DNA of 64,000 nucleotides from Corynebacterium sp. Marseille-P3884 (GTDB lineage Bacteria; Actinomycetota; Actinomycetes; Mycobacteriales; Mycobacteriaceae). The notes below the pieces were generated by a model, which searched no databases, was not told where the DNA came from, and saw nothing but the letters and a program-made list of their open reading frames with translations. Numbering within the stretch: the stretch's first letter is position 1; every line of letters begins with the position of its first letter. The stretch is taken from NCBI RefSeq assembly GCF_017942225.1, contig NZ_JAGKSD010000003.1:62001-126000 (forward strand), read 5' to 3'. Made by a program: the position numbers and the translations under genes. Below are positions 1 through 8,643 of this stretch, one piece after another.

Positions 1-1112
1 AGGGCCTCGATGTCGGCGTGGTGGCGTGCCACGTCGTTTTCCAGCAGGATGCCCACGCCGCCGAACATGTCGCGTGCGTCAGCGGAGATCTTGCGGGCAG
101 CGCGGGTGCAGTGGACCTTCGCCAGAGCGGCCTGCTGCTCGGTCAGCTCGCCGGACTCCTCCAGCTCGAGCAGGCGGCGGCAGTACAGGAACATCGAGGT
201 GAGATCCTGCAGCATGTCGGCGAGACGCTGCTGGATGATCTGGTTTTTCACCAGCGGGCGGCCGAACTGGACGCGGCGCTGAGCGTAGTCGAGGGCCTTC
301 TCGTAGCAGTCGGTAGCCAGGCCGAGGGAGGCCCATGCGACGGACACGCGGGTGCCGGCCAGCACCTTCGCGCAGTCGCGGAAGGAGTTGGCGCCGGGGA
401 GGCGGCGGTCGTCGGAAACGCGGACATCGTTAAGCTTGATGTGCGCCTGCGGGATGCCGCGCAGCGATGCCTTGCCGACGATCGTTTCCGCCTCGTAGCC
501 GTCCTGGTCCTGGTCGACGATGAAGCCCTTGACCTGGCCGTCTTCGGTGTCACGTGCCCACACGACCGCGATGTGGCCGACGGAGCCGTGGCCGATCCAC
601 TTCTTCTCGCCGTTGATGACCCACTCGTCGCCCTCGCGCGTTGCGGTGGTCTCCAGCGCGATGGAGTCGGAACCGTGGTCCGGCTCAGTCAGCGCGAATG
701 CGCCGCGGATTTCCAGGTGGCACATCGGCTTCAGGTACTTGGCCTTCTGCTCCTCGGAGCCGCACATTGCGATGGACTGCATCGCCAGCCCTGCCTGGAC
801 ACCGAAAGCGGTGCCGAGGGAGGCGTCGGTGCGCGCGAACTCGAAGGCCATCAGGCGGGAAGCGCGCACGGACATGTGCGGCTCACCCTCGATCTCGATG
901 GCGTCGCGGAACAGGCCGCGCTTACCAGCCTCGGCGACGACGGGGATCTGGTACTCGGCCTTCTCCCAACCCTCGTTGACGTAGGGGCGGGCGAATTCAC
1001 CGAAGTCGCGGGCCTTCTTCCACCACTCGAGGTCCTCGCCCTCGATGTCAGCGAATACCTGGTAGTAGTCGGTCTTCGGGTCCAGTAGCTCGTGGACTGG
1101 GTTGTCAGCCAT
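1..1112 (-). CDS. acyl-CoA dehydrogenase, glutaryl-CoA dehydrogenase-like (partial, C-terminus outside window)
   Basis: FAD-dependent oxidation of an acyl-CoA thioester; within the family the sequence is closest to the glutaryl-CoA dehydrogenase group. The first 370 residues are visible. They include the FAD/substrate motif FALTEPDHGSDS (about residues 139-150), KKWIGHGSVGH just after it, a QFGRPL segment and GGVGILLENDVARHHADIE near the window edge. In this group the catalytic glutamate (a YEGT motif) follows a few residues later, so it lies just outside the window. The ATG start at 1112 is preceded by a GAGGGA-type SD. The acyl-CoA synthetase upstream on the same strand is 164 bp away, so the two may act on the same acid, but nothing shows the substrate. 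Confidence is high for the family and low for the exact substrate. Confidence 0.9.
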   Translation of the reverse strand, partial: MADNPVHELLDPKTDYYQVFADIEGEDLEWWKKARDFGEFARPYVNEGWEKAEYQIPVVAEAGKRGLFRDAIEIEGEPHMSVRASRLMAFEFARTDASLGTAFGVQAGLAMQSIAMCGSEEQKAKYLKPMCHLEIRGAFALTEPDHGSDSIALETTATREGDEWVINGEKKWIGHGSVGHIAVVWARDTEDGQVKGFIVDQDQDGYEAETIVGKASLRGIPQAHIKLNDVRVSDDRRLPGANSFRDCAKVLAGTRVSVAWASLGLATDCYEKALDYAQRRVQFGRPLVKNQIIQQRLADMLQDLTSMFLYCRRLLELEESGELTEQQAALAKVHCTRAARKISADARDMFGGVGILLENDVARHHADIEA

Positions 1113-1276
1113 GATTCCCTCTTTTCTTGGGTTCCGGAGTGTGGTTCCGCTCCCAGTGGAAATGTGGAGCAAAACCATAACACTCTTAATTGTGACTTAT
1201 GTCGCAGAACTTTACAGAGGAATTCGCGCAGACTTTATGTGGGATGCGTCGCACTGCCCCCGGAGGCGGCGGGGAG

Positions 1277-2815
1277 CTACCCCTCCAGCGGGATAAGACG
1301 CAGGTCCTTGCGCAGAATCTTGCCGGTGGGGTTCTTGGGGATCTCGTCCAGGAAGGTCACTGCGCGCACCTTCTTGTAGGGGGTGACGCGCTCGGCGCCC
1401 CACTTCATGAGCTCCTCGGCGGTCAGTTCCGCTCCTTGCTGAAGCACGACGAATGCGCGCGGAATCTCGAGTCCGTCGCGTTCGACGCCGACGACACCGG
1501 CGTCGGCAATTGCTTCGTGCGTGAGTAGCAGGGCCTCGAGTTCGGCGGGGGCGACCTGGTAGCCCTTGTATTTGATCACCTCTTTGGCGCGGTCGACGAT
1601 GTAGAAGCGCCCGTCTTCGGCGACACGCGCGACGTCGCCGGTGCGCAACCAACCGTCGCCGACGAAGGTCTCGTCGGTGGCTTCCGTGTTGTTGAGGTAT
1701 CCCTGCATGACTTGCGGTCCGCGCACGAGAAGCTCGCCGGATTCGCCGTGGGCGACATCCTCGAGCGTCTCGATGTCCACGACGCGGCATTCGGTGTTTG
1801 GGACGGGGTAGCCGATCGAGCCGGGATTCGTCTCGCCTTTGATGCCGATATTGACCGCGGGGGATGTCTCGGTCATGCCATAGCCCTGCACGCAGTTGGT
1901 GCCGAGGCGGCGTTCGACAGCGCGCGCGACTTCGTCGTCAAGCGGTGCAGCGCCGGAGAACATCAGCTTGTTCGCCGCGAATGCTTCGGGCGTGACCGCC
2001 GGGTGCTTCGCTAGGGCGACGGCCATGGGCGGGGCGATGAACGTCAATTCGATGCCGTGCTCGCCGTGCGCGCGCAGGAATGTCTCGAGGTCGAATTTCG
2101 GCATGGTATGCACGTTGGAGCGCAGCATCATCGGAGTCAGCAGCAGCGCGGTCATTCCGTAAATGTGGGAAAACGGCAGGGGAGATAGCGTCGCTGCGGC
2201 GGATCCCATGCCGTTTTTCTCCAGCATGTACTTCGCCTGCAGGACATTCGAGGTGAGGTTGCTGTGCGTCAGCATGACGCCCTTCGGCATCCCGGTCGTG
2301 CCCGAAGAAAACGGCACCGACGCGAGCGTGGTCCCGTCAATGTCGACATCAGGAGCGGGCAATTGCTTATCGACGATTCCTTCCAGCTCCTCTTCCCCCA
2401 CACGCTCCCCGCACTCAACGTCGGAGATCCCGATGTAGAGGTCTGCGTCGGCCATTTCTGCGACCTTTTCCACGTCGTCGGCGTTCATGAGGACACCGAT
2501 CGGGTTGACTGTGGCTCCGGCGCGGAAGATGCCGAACAGGGCGACCGCGAAGTTGATGGAGTTGGGAATTTGAAGGGATACGACGCTGCCGGGGCCGATG
2601 TCGCGCTGCGCGAGGTACCCGGCTACTGCGTCGGCTTTACGCTGCAATTCGCCGTAAGTGATGGTGTCGCCGGTGGTCAGCTCGGTGATCGCGGTCCGGG
2701 CAGCGTCTTCGTCGGTGAGGTCGTTAAAGATCTGCTCATAGACGGTGCCGCCGAAAAGCTCGAGGTCCGGGTACGGGCTGGCGTAGATGGAGGCGGGGGT
2801 CAGGGTCGCAGTCAT
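1277..2815 (-). CDS. AMP-dependent acyl-CoA synthetase/ligase (4-coumarate-CoA ligase-like)
   Basis: Activates a carboxylic acid as an acyl-adenylate and transfers it to CoA. The 512 residues carry all the ANL-superfamily signatures: the P-loop SSGTTGMPKG (about 170-179), GYGMTETSPA (311-320), WLRTGD (389-394), the hinge region DRAKEVIKYKGYQVAP and the C-terminal lysine motif PKNPTGKILRKDLR near residue 500. Length is normal for a medium-chain or aromatic acid ligase. The ATG at 2815 has an AAAGGAC SD. The acyl-CoA dehydrogenase lies downstream on the same strand, so a short degradative pathway is plausible (inference). The gene carries one copy of the CGTCGATAAGC word at 2365-2375, read as VDKQ. 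Confidence 0.93.
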   Translation of the reverse strand: MTATLTPASIYASPYPDLELFGGTVYEQIFNDLTDEDAARTAITELTTGDTITYGELQRKADAVAGYLAQRDIGPGSVVSLQIPNSINFAVALFGIFRAGATVNPIGVLMNADDVEKVAEMADADLYIGISDVECGERVGEEELEGIVDKQLPAPDVDIDGTTLASVPFSSGTTGMPKGVMLTHSNLTSNVLQAKYMLEKNGMGSAAATLSPLPFSHIYGMTALLLTPMMLRSNVHTMPKFDLETFLRAHGEHGIELTFIAPPMAVALAKHPAVTPEAFAANKLMFSGAAPLDDEVARAVERRLGTNCVQGYGMTETSPAVNIGIKGETNPGSIGYPVPNTECRVVDIETLEDVAHGESGELLVRGPQVMQGYLNNTEATDETFVGDGWLRTGDVARVAEDGRFYIVDRAKEVIKYKGYQVAPAELEALLLTHEAIADAGVVGVERDGLEIPRAFVVLQQGAELTAEELMKWGAERVTPYKKVRAVTFLDEIPKNPTGKILRKDLRLIPLEG

Positions 2816-2968
2816 ACTGTCGGTCCTTTCGCGATCGCTGAATGAACATCACGTTTCGCCCGGGAAGTTACCTAAGCAAAACTATGTCCCTATTGTGACG
2901 TGGATCGCACTACTTCGCATTGAAAAACAAAATAATTTTCATGCTCCATCCCAGGTACCCTCGGGGCC

Positions 2969-3286
2969 ATGAAAGCTGGTTCCCTCGCCCTCGCTGCGGC
3001 TCTGTCTTTGGCCGCGATCGTCCTCGTGTTCGTAGACCTTCCCCGCTGGATCGCGTTGTTACTGGTGGTGGCTGCAGGCGTGTTTCTGTTCATCGGGCTG
3101 CGCGACAAGTACCGCGCGTACAGTGCCCGGGAGAGCGCGCCGATCGAGCTTGACGACGAACAGAGTGAGACCGTCTCCCGCCTGAAGGCAGAGGGGCGCG
3201 AGGATTCGGCGGTCCGTCAGGTGCAGCTGTGGTTCCGAAACACGGACCATGAGACTGCGGCGGCTGTTGTGCGCGACGTCAGCTAG
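2969..3286 (+). CDS. small membrane protein upstream of ndk
   Basis: A 105-residue protein of unknown function. It has two hydrophobic segments (about residues 4-22 and 27-46) separated by a short polar turn (DLPRW), then a charged cytoplasmic-looking tail with the motif [20 protein letters not shown]. No catalytic motif is visible. It ends 20 bp before ndk on the same strand and is probably cotranscribed with it. The predicted start is an ATG; the DNA just upstream is A/T-rich with no obvious SD, so a start close to the promoter is possible. Confidence 0.7.
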   Translation: MKAGSLALAAALSLAAIVLVFVDLPRWIALLLVVAAGVFLFIGLRDKYRAYSARESAPIELDDEQSETVSRLKAEGREDSAVRQVQLWFRNTDHETAAAVVRDVS

Positions 3287-3306
3287 CAGGCGGTAGGGTT
3301 GGTGCC

Positions 3307-3717
3307 ATGACTGAACGCACTCTGATTCTGATTAAGCCTGACGGTGTCGCAAACGGCCACGTGGGAGAGATCATCTCCCGCATTGAGCGCAAGGGCCTGA
3401 AGCTCGTCGAGATGGATCTGCGCACCGCAGACCGCGAGACTGCTGAGAAGCACTACGAGGAGCACAAGGACAAGCCGTTCTTCGGTGAGCTCGTGGACTT
3501 CATCACCTCCGCGCCGCTGGTCGCGGGCATCGTCGAGGGTGAGTCCGCGATCGCCGCATGGCGTCAGCTCGCCGGTGGCACCCACCCGGTGGAGAAGGCG
3601 ACCCCGGGCACGATCCGCGGCGACTTCGCTCTGACGGTCGGCGAGAATGTCGTCCACGGCTCCGATTCTCCGGAGTCCGCTGAGCGCGAGATCGCGATCT
3701 GGTTCCCGAACCTCTAA
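3307..3717 (+). CDS. ndk: nucleoside diphosphate kinase
   Basis: Transfers the gamma-phosphate between nucleoside di- and triphosphates through a phospho-histidine. The 136 residues match the family's full length. The active-site signature [12 protein letters not shown] is present with the catalytic His at about residue 117, and the N-terminus ([16 protein letters not shown]) is typical. It follows the small membrane protein gene and ends in a clear terminator hairpin, so it closes that transcription unit. Confidence 0.98.
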   Translation: MTERTLILIKPDGVANGHVGEIISRIERKGLKLVEMDLRTADRETAEKHYEEHKDKPFFGELVDFITSAPLVAGIVEGESAIAAWRQLAGGTHPVEKATPGTIRGDFALTVGENVVHGSDSPESAEREIAIWFPNL

Positions 3718-3732
3718 GTCATCTAAGCTTCG

Positions 3733-3760
3733 AGCCCGTGCCGTTATGGTGCGGGCTTTT
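3733..3760 (+). terminator. rho-independent terminator after ndk
   Basis: The inverted repeat AGCCCGTGCC / GGTGCGGGCT has a 5-nt loop, two G-U wobbles and no mismatches, and is followed directly by TTT(C). It lies 15 bp after the ndk stop. Confidence 0.85.
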
Positions 3761-3865
3761 CGCTTACCCACGCCAAGTGAACTCCCTGTGAATTCGTGCG
3801 GAACATTCGTTGGCGCCGACGAGTTCCGCTTGCGCTGCGAAACGGCGGATTCGAAGGTGTTATGC

Positions 3866-5566
3866 ATGGCTAATAAGAATCTTCCTCGTCGTCGCTTCCT
3901 CGCGGGTTCCGCCGCCGCTGCCGCTGGTGCGGTTGTGGCCGGTAATGCCACTGCGAATGCTCAGCTATCGTCGTCGCGGTCGCTGTCGTCGGCACGCTTG
4001 CCGCAGGCCCCGAAGCCGAAGCCGTACGCGGCGTTCATGCACGGTGTCGCGTCCGGTGATCCGACGCCGGATTCCGTGATCATCTGGACCCGTGTGACGG
4101 TGTCGAAAGAGGCCGTGCCGGGGTCGGGGATCGGCGAGGATGCGACGGTGGAATGGGAGATCGCCACGGACCGCGAGTTCTCCAAGATCGTGCGCAAGGG
4201 CACGCATCGCGCCACCGCCGCGAGCGACCACACGGTGAAGGTCGACCCCCGCGGTCTGAAGCCCGCCACCGATTATTTCTACCGTTTCCACTGGAATGAT
4301 CAGGTCTCCCCGGTGGGCTCGACCCACACGGCGCCGGCCTACACGGCGGATATCGACGAGTACAAGCTCGTCGTCGCGTCGTGCGCCAATTACGAGTGCG
4401 GTTATTTCACCGCCTACCGCGACATGGCGGAGCGTGCCGCCGCGGGCGAGATCGATGTCGTCGTCTTCTTGGGTGACTACATCTACGAGTACCCGACCGG
4501 CGAGTATGCAGGTAAGAGTGGTGTGTCGCGTCCGCACCACCCGGCGCACGAGATCGTGTCGTTGGAGGATTACCGCGTTCGCTACGGCCGTTACCGCACC
4601 GACGAGCATCTGCAGGCCGCGCACGCTGCCGCGCCGTGGGTCGTGGTGTGGGATGACCACGAGTCCGCCAATGACTCCTGGAAGGGCGGCGCCGAGAACC
4701 ACACCGAGGGTGCGGAGGGCGAGTGGAAGAAGCGCGAGTCTTTCGCTCACCAGGCGTACTACGAGTGGCTGCCGGTGCGTGCGGTGCGTCCGTCGGAAGG
4801 CGGGCACATTTACCGCAGCTACCAGTTCGGCAATCTGATCAAGCTCACGATGATGGACCTGCGCTCGTACCGCGACGAGCAGGTGAAGATGATCAGCGGC
4901 GACAAGGACGATCCGTCGCGAAGCATGCTCGGCTCCGAGCAGTTCGACTGGGTCAAAGGTGAGGTGGAAACCGCGACGACTGCTTGGAATGTGCTCGGCA
5001 ATTCGGTGATGGTATCGCCGATGGAGATCGGCCACCTGCCGCCGACAAGCTCTGAGAACCGCACTGCGAACGACGTTCTCGACGAGTTCACGCGCTCTGC
5101 GGGCATCGCCGTCAACACCGACCAGTGGGACGGCTACCGCGCTGAGCGAGCACGGCTTTTCGACGTCCTCACCAACACCTCTCCCCACACCCTTTTCCTC
5201 ACCGGCGACATCCACTCCGAGTGGGCTCACTCGGTGCAGCACAAGGGCAAGGAGATCGGCTGCGAGATGGTGTGTTCGTCGATCACGGCCCCGAACGTGG
5301 ATGAAATCGTGACCACGTACACGAAGACCTACACGCCCGAGGACAACCACATCACCCACCTCGTTGAAGGCGTGATGTACTCGGCGAACCCATGGGTCAA
5401 CCACGTGGACTTCGATTCCCACGGTTACGGAATTGCCCGCATCTCCAAGGACAAGGTGGTCATGGACTTCTACCGTGTCTCGGACGTGGAGGACCCGGGC
5501 GCGTCTGCCCGCCTCGCAGTGACTCGTACGTGGGTCGCAGGCCAGGGCTTCCAGGAGAAGCGCTAG
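3866..5566 (+). CDS. phoD: Tat-exported PhoD-family alkaline phosphatase/phosphodiesterase
   Basis: A secreted metallophosphoesterase expected to release phosphate from phosphodiesters or monoesters outside the membrane. The N-terminus RRRFLAGSAAAAAG (residues 8-21) is a twin-arginine signal with an Ala-rich core and a likely cleavage after NAQ. The core shows the PhoD metal-site motifs FLGDYIYEY (about 200), WDDHESANDSW (about 262) and LTGDIHSEW (about 445). The start is taken as the ATG at 3866, preceded by GAAGG at a good distance. The open frame extends further upstream but would bury the signal peptide; a GTG nine bases earlier is an alternative. The mature protein is about 530 residues, normal for the family. 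No Pho box was identified. Confidence 0.92.
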   Translation: MANKNLPRRRFLAGSAAAAAGAVVAGNATANAQLSSSRSLSSARLPQAPKPKPYAAFMHGVASGDPTPDSVIIWTRVTVSKEAVPGSGIGEDATVEWEIATDREFSKIVRKGTHRATAASDHTVKVDPRGLKPATDYFYRFHWNDQVSPVGSTHTAPAYTADIDEYKLVVASCANYECGYFTAYRDMAERAAAGEIDVVVFLGDYIYEYPTGEYAGKSGVSRPHHPAHEIVSLEDYRVRYGRYRTDEHLQAAHAAAPWVVVWDDHESANDSWKGGAENHTEGAEGEWKKRESFAHQAYYEWLPVRAVRPSEGGHIYRSYQFGNLIKLTMMDLRSYRDEQVKMISGDKDDPSRSMLGSEQFDWVKGEVETATTAWNVLGNSVMVSPMEIGHLPPTSSENRTANDVLDEFTRSAGIAVNTDQWDGYRAERARLFDVLTNTSPHTLFLTGDIHSEWAHSVQHKGKEIGCEMVCSSITAPNVDEIVTTYTKTYTPEDNHITHLVEGVMYSANPWVNHVDFDSHGYGIARISKDKVVMDFYRVSDVEDPGASARLAVTRTWVAGQGFQEKR

Positions 5567-5670
5567 GCGCACACGCCACCTCCCTCGCGAAGGCGGGCGT
5601 CCCTGTCGGTTCGCTCGGAATAGAAACCTGCGTGCCCTGACGCAGCCAAGCTGTGCCACAATGGTCTCCG

Positions 5671-5686
5671 GAGCAATCGATTGCTC
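5671..5686. promoter_or_regulatory. 16-bp perfect palindrome in the rne upstream region
   Basis: GAGCAATCGATTGCTC is a perfect inverted repeat 126 bp before the rne GTG start. A TTGACA hexamer lies 8 bp downstream of it (5694-5699), without a convincing -10. It could be a protein-binding site or part of a leader hairpin of the RNase E mRNA; the sequence does not decide. Confidence 0.5.
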
Positions 5687-5811
5687 AATAAGCTTGACAT
5701 TTATTCCGCGCGATCGGCGGTGCACGGCACTGTGCGGCGGCGGTGGAATCATTCCACCAGCGCCCGGTGCTGGGAGTCGTACCGCGCGCGGCAATTCAAT
5801 AGGAGATTTCC

Positions 5812-8592
5812 GTGGCTGACAGCGACGAGACAACTACCCCGCGCAAGCGCCGGGCACGTTCGACAGCGAAGAAAACAACGAAGAAGACGACGAAGAAAAC
5901 AGCCAAGAAGGCTGTGAAGAAAGCCGCGAAGAAAACGGCAAAAAAGACGGCGGCGAAAAAGCCCGAGAAATTCGACCGCTCGCAGATCGGCGAGAAGACT
6001 CGCGTGTTCGTCCTGGCGAAGATGCTGGGGATGACATCTAAGGACCTCGTGGTCAAGCTCAACGAGCTGGGTTTGGTGAAGGTCGCGCAGTCCTCGCTGA
6101 GCAAGGCAGAGACCGAGCAGGTGCTCGACGCGCTCGAGGCTGCCCCTGAAACTCAGGAAGCTCAGACGGAGGAGACCGCCGCTACGAGCGCGGAAACAGA
6201 AGACGTCGATCCGGCGGCGGAGGAGAAGATCCGCCACCGCGTCCGTAAGGACGTCGAGAACGAGATCAGCCAGATCGAGGATAAGGTCGAGGCAGATCTG
6301 CTCACCGACATCGAGCCTGAGATCACGCCGGCGCCCGAGGAAGCGACCGGGATGTACGCGCCAGTGTTCAAGGCTCCGCCCCGGGGTTCGCGGAGGAGGG
6401 CGAAGAGGACGGGGGATGCGTCGATAAGCGATGCCCCGGAACCGCAAGAAACCGCAACGGACGAACACATCGAGGAGCCGAAGGCGATCAAGGGGTCGTC
6501 GCGGCTTGAGGCGCAGCGACGCCGCCGCAGTGAACGCCGCGAGGAGGAGCGCAAACGCTCGCGTGTTGTCTCGCAGGCGGAATTCCTTGCGCGCCGCGAG
6601 TCCGTCGAGCGCACGATGGTCGTGCGTGAACGTAAGCGTCACGACGGTCCCGGCACCCTCACTCAGGTCGGCGTCCTCGAAGACGGCCTGCTTGTCGAGC
6701 ACTTCGTTGATTCGGATGAAAACGCGTCGATGATCGGCAATATCTATCTCGGCCGCGTGCAAAATGTGCTGCCGAGTATGGAGGCCGCGTTCATCGATAT
6801 CGGGCAGGGCCGCAATGGTGTGCTCTATGCCGGCGAGGTGGACTGGAAAGCCGCTGGTCTCGGCGGGCGTTCGCGTCGCATTGAGCAGGCGCTGAAGTCC
6901 GGCGACCAAGTGCTCGTCCAGGTGACGAAGGACCCGGTGGGGCACAAGGGCGCACGCCTGACGACGCAGATTTCCTTGGCGGGCCGCTTCCTTGTCTACG
7001 TCCCGGGCGGACGCAGCGCCGGCATTTCGCGCAAGTTGCCCGCTCCGGAGCGCAAGCGCTTGAAGGACATTCTCGTCCGCGTCGTGCCCGGCAAGGGCGG
7101 AACGATCATCCGCACAGCCGCCGAGGGCGCGCCGGAAGAAGCCATCGCTGCCGACGTCAACCGCCTGCATTCCCAGTGGGAGGCCATCCAGGAAGAGGCG
7201 GACAAAGAAAAGAAGTCGAAGGGCGCCAAGCCCGTCACGCTGTACGAGGAGCCGCGCCTTTTGGTCAAGGTCGTGCGCGATTTGTTCAACGAGGACTTCG
7301 ACCAGCTCGTCATCGACGGCAAAAAACCGTGGAATGTCGTGCACAGCTACGTCCAGTCCGTCGCGCCTGATTTGCTCGACCGCTTGGAGAAATTCGACCG
7401 CCACGCCAACGACGGCCGCGATGCGTTCGATGTGTACCGCGTCGATGAGCAGATTCAAAAGGCACTGTCGCGCACGGTGTGGTTGCCGTCGGGCGGCACG
7501 CTCGTGATCGACCGCACGGAGGCCATGACGGTCATCGACGTGAACACCGGCAAGTTCACGGGTTCCGGAGGTTCACTCGAAGAGACGGTGACCAGCAATA
7601 ACCTCGAGGCAGCAGAGGAGATCGTCCGCCAGCTGCGTCTGCGCGACATCGGCGGGATGATCATCATCGACTTCATCGACATGATCCTGCCGGAGAATCA
7701 GGACCTCGTTTTGCGCCGCCTCAAGGAAGCGCTCGGACGCGACCGCACGCGCCACCAGGTCTCTGAAGTCACGTCGCTCGGTCTCGTCCAGCTCACGCGA
7801 AAGCGCCTGGGCACAGGCCTCGTTGAGACGTTCTCCACCAAGTGCGAGCATTGCGATGGCCGGGGCATTCTGCTTACCGACGACCCCGTCGATCCCGATT
7901 CCCCTCGTACCCATGCCCCGGGCAAACACCCGGCAGCGAAGGCGATGGAGAAGCGCAACAAGAAGAATAAGAGCGCAGAAGAGCTTATCGACGCCGTCGT
8001 CGCCGACCCCGAACCCGTTTCTGACGACGAGCACGAAGAGCGCGATGACCAGCCCAAGCGCCGCTCTTCCCGTCGCCGTGGTCGCCGCGGTTCCGGCCGT
8101 GGCCGTGGCCGCCAACAAGAGCAGGATCAGAATCAGGAGCAGAATCAAAAAGAGCGACAGTCGGAGACTACCGAGCAGGCGACAACCTACGACGAGGCTG
8201 TCGCCGAGTTCGAGCGTTCCCCGCGCCGCAAGCGAAAGACTCGCGGAAATTCTGTGTCGGACTACCGTCCTGATCCGAAGGATTACGACGACATGTCCAC
8301 CGAAGACGCGATTGATGAGGCAGCCGACGCCCTAGCATTCGCCGAATCAGCCAATTCCGCAGACTCCACTTCTGACCGGGAAGATTCTGGCCGGGACGAA
8401 GCGCACCACGAGACGCAGCGTCCGACGAAGACCAGCGGTTCCCGCCGTCGCCGCCGGGCGACGCGCCGTACCTCCGGCCAGCAGGACCAGAAGAAGCAGC
8501 CGAGTCGGGCAAAGCAGGAAGAACCGAAGCGGGAGGCGTCGATAAGCAAAAGCTCCCGCGGGCGTCGACGTGCGACGCGCAAGTCGCGGTAG
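5812..8592 (+). CDS. rne: ribonuclease E/G with lysine-rich and IF2-N-like N-terminal extension
   Basis: Endoribonuclease for mRNA decay and rRNA/tRNA processing. Domain order in 926 residues: a histone-like run of Lys/Ala/Thr repeats (about 15-50), a short segment like the N-terminal domain of translation factor IF-2 (TRVFVLAKMLGMTSKD, from about 63), an acidic linker, an S1 RNA-binding domain (from about 306, IYLGRVQNVLPSMEAAFIDIG), then the catalytic core. The core has IDVNTG (about 572) and IIIDFIDM (about 617), which carry the two metal-binding Asp residues of the family, and CEHCDGRG (about 677), the Zn-link-like motif. A long Arg/Lys/Glu-rich disordered tail fills residues 690-926. The GTG start has AGGAG 6 bases upstream. 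Three copies of CGTCGATAAGC lie inside, two of them in low-complexity segments read as ASIS. Confidence 0.95.
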   Translation: MADSDETTTPRKRRARSTAKKTTKKTTKKTAKKAVKKAAKKTAKKTAAKKPEKFDRSQIGEKTRVFVLAKMLGMTSKDLVVKLNELGLVKVAQSSLSKAETEQVLDALEAAPETQEAQTEETAATSAETEDVDPAAEEKIRHRVRKDVENEISQIEDKVEADLLTDIEPEITPAPEEATGMYAPVFKAPPRGSRRRAKRTGDASISDAPEPQETATDEHIEEPKAIKGSSRLEAQRRRRSERREEERKRSRVVSQAEFLARRESVERTMVVRERKRHDGPGTLTQVGVLEDGLLVEHFVDSDENASMIGNIYLGRVQNVLPSMEAAFIDIGQGRNGVLYAGEVDWKAAGLGGRSRRIEQALKSGDQVLVQVTKDPVGHKGARLTTQISLAGRFLVYVPGGRSAGISRKLPAPERKRLKDILVRVVPGKGGTIIRTAAEGAPEEAIAADVNRLHSQWEAIQEEADKEKKSKGAKPVTLYEEPRLLVKVVRDLFNEDFDQLVIDGKKPWNVVHSYVQSVAPDLLDRLEKFDRHANDGRDAFDVYRVDEQIQKALSRTVWLPSGGTLVIDRTEAMTVIDVNTGKFTGSGGSLEETVTSNNLEAAEEIVRQLRLRDIGGMIIIDFIDMILPENQDLVLRRLKEALGRDRTRHQVSEVTSLGLVQLTRKRLGTGLVETFSTKCEHCDGRGILLTDDPVDPDSPRTHAPGKHPAAKAMEKRNKKNKSAEELIDAVVADPEPVSDDEHEERDDQPKRRSSRRRGRRGSGRGRGRQQEQDQNQEQNQKERQSETTEQATTYDEAVAEFERSPRRKRKTRGNSVSDYRPDPKDYDDMSTEDAIDEAADALAFAESANSADSTSDREDSGRDEAHHETQRPTKTSGSRRRRRATRRTSGQQDQKKQPSRAKQEEPKREASISKSSRGRRRATRKSR

Positions 8593-8604
8593 CTGAATGC
8601 GAAA

Positions 8605-8634
8605 AGGCCCCGCTCCCTTCTGGGAACGGGGCCT
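8605..8634 (-). terminator. strong hairpin terminator between convergent genes
   Basis: AGGCCCCG and CGGGGCCT enclose an inner CCC/GGG stem. On the - strand the hairpin is followed by TTTT, so it terminates the Asp-repeat gene that ends at 8644. It sits 12 bp after the rne stop and may slow rne transcription too, although no U-run follows on that strand. Confidence 0.85.
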
Positions 8635-8643
8635 GATTGCTGT

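Noticed and set aside
3965..5833. Long open frame (over 600 codons) on the - strand opposite phoD
   Set aside because: It mirrors the codon pattern of phoD in high-G+C DNA, has no SD or family motif, and phoD has clear motifs throughout. Similar long shadow frames opposite rne (5749-7458), lepA (31762-33744), treS (48299-50005, + strand) and acyl-CoA synthetase copy 1 (58792-60057) were rejected for the same reason.
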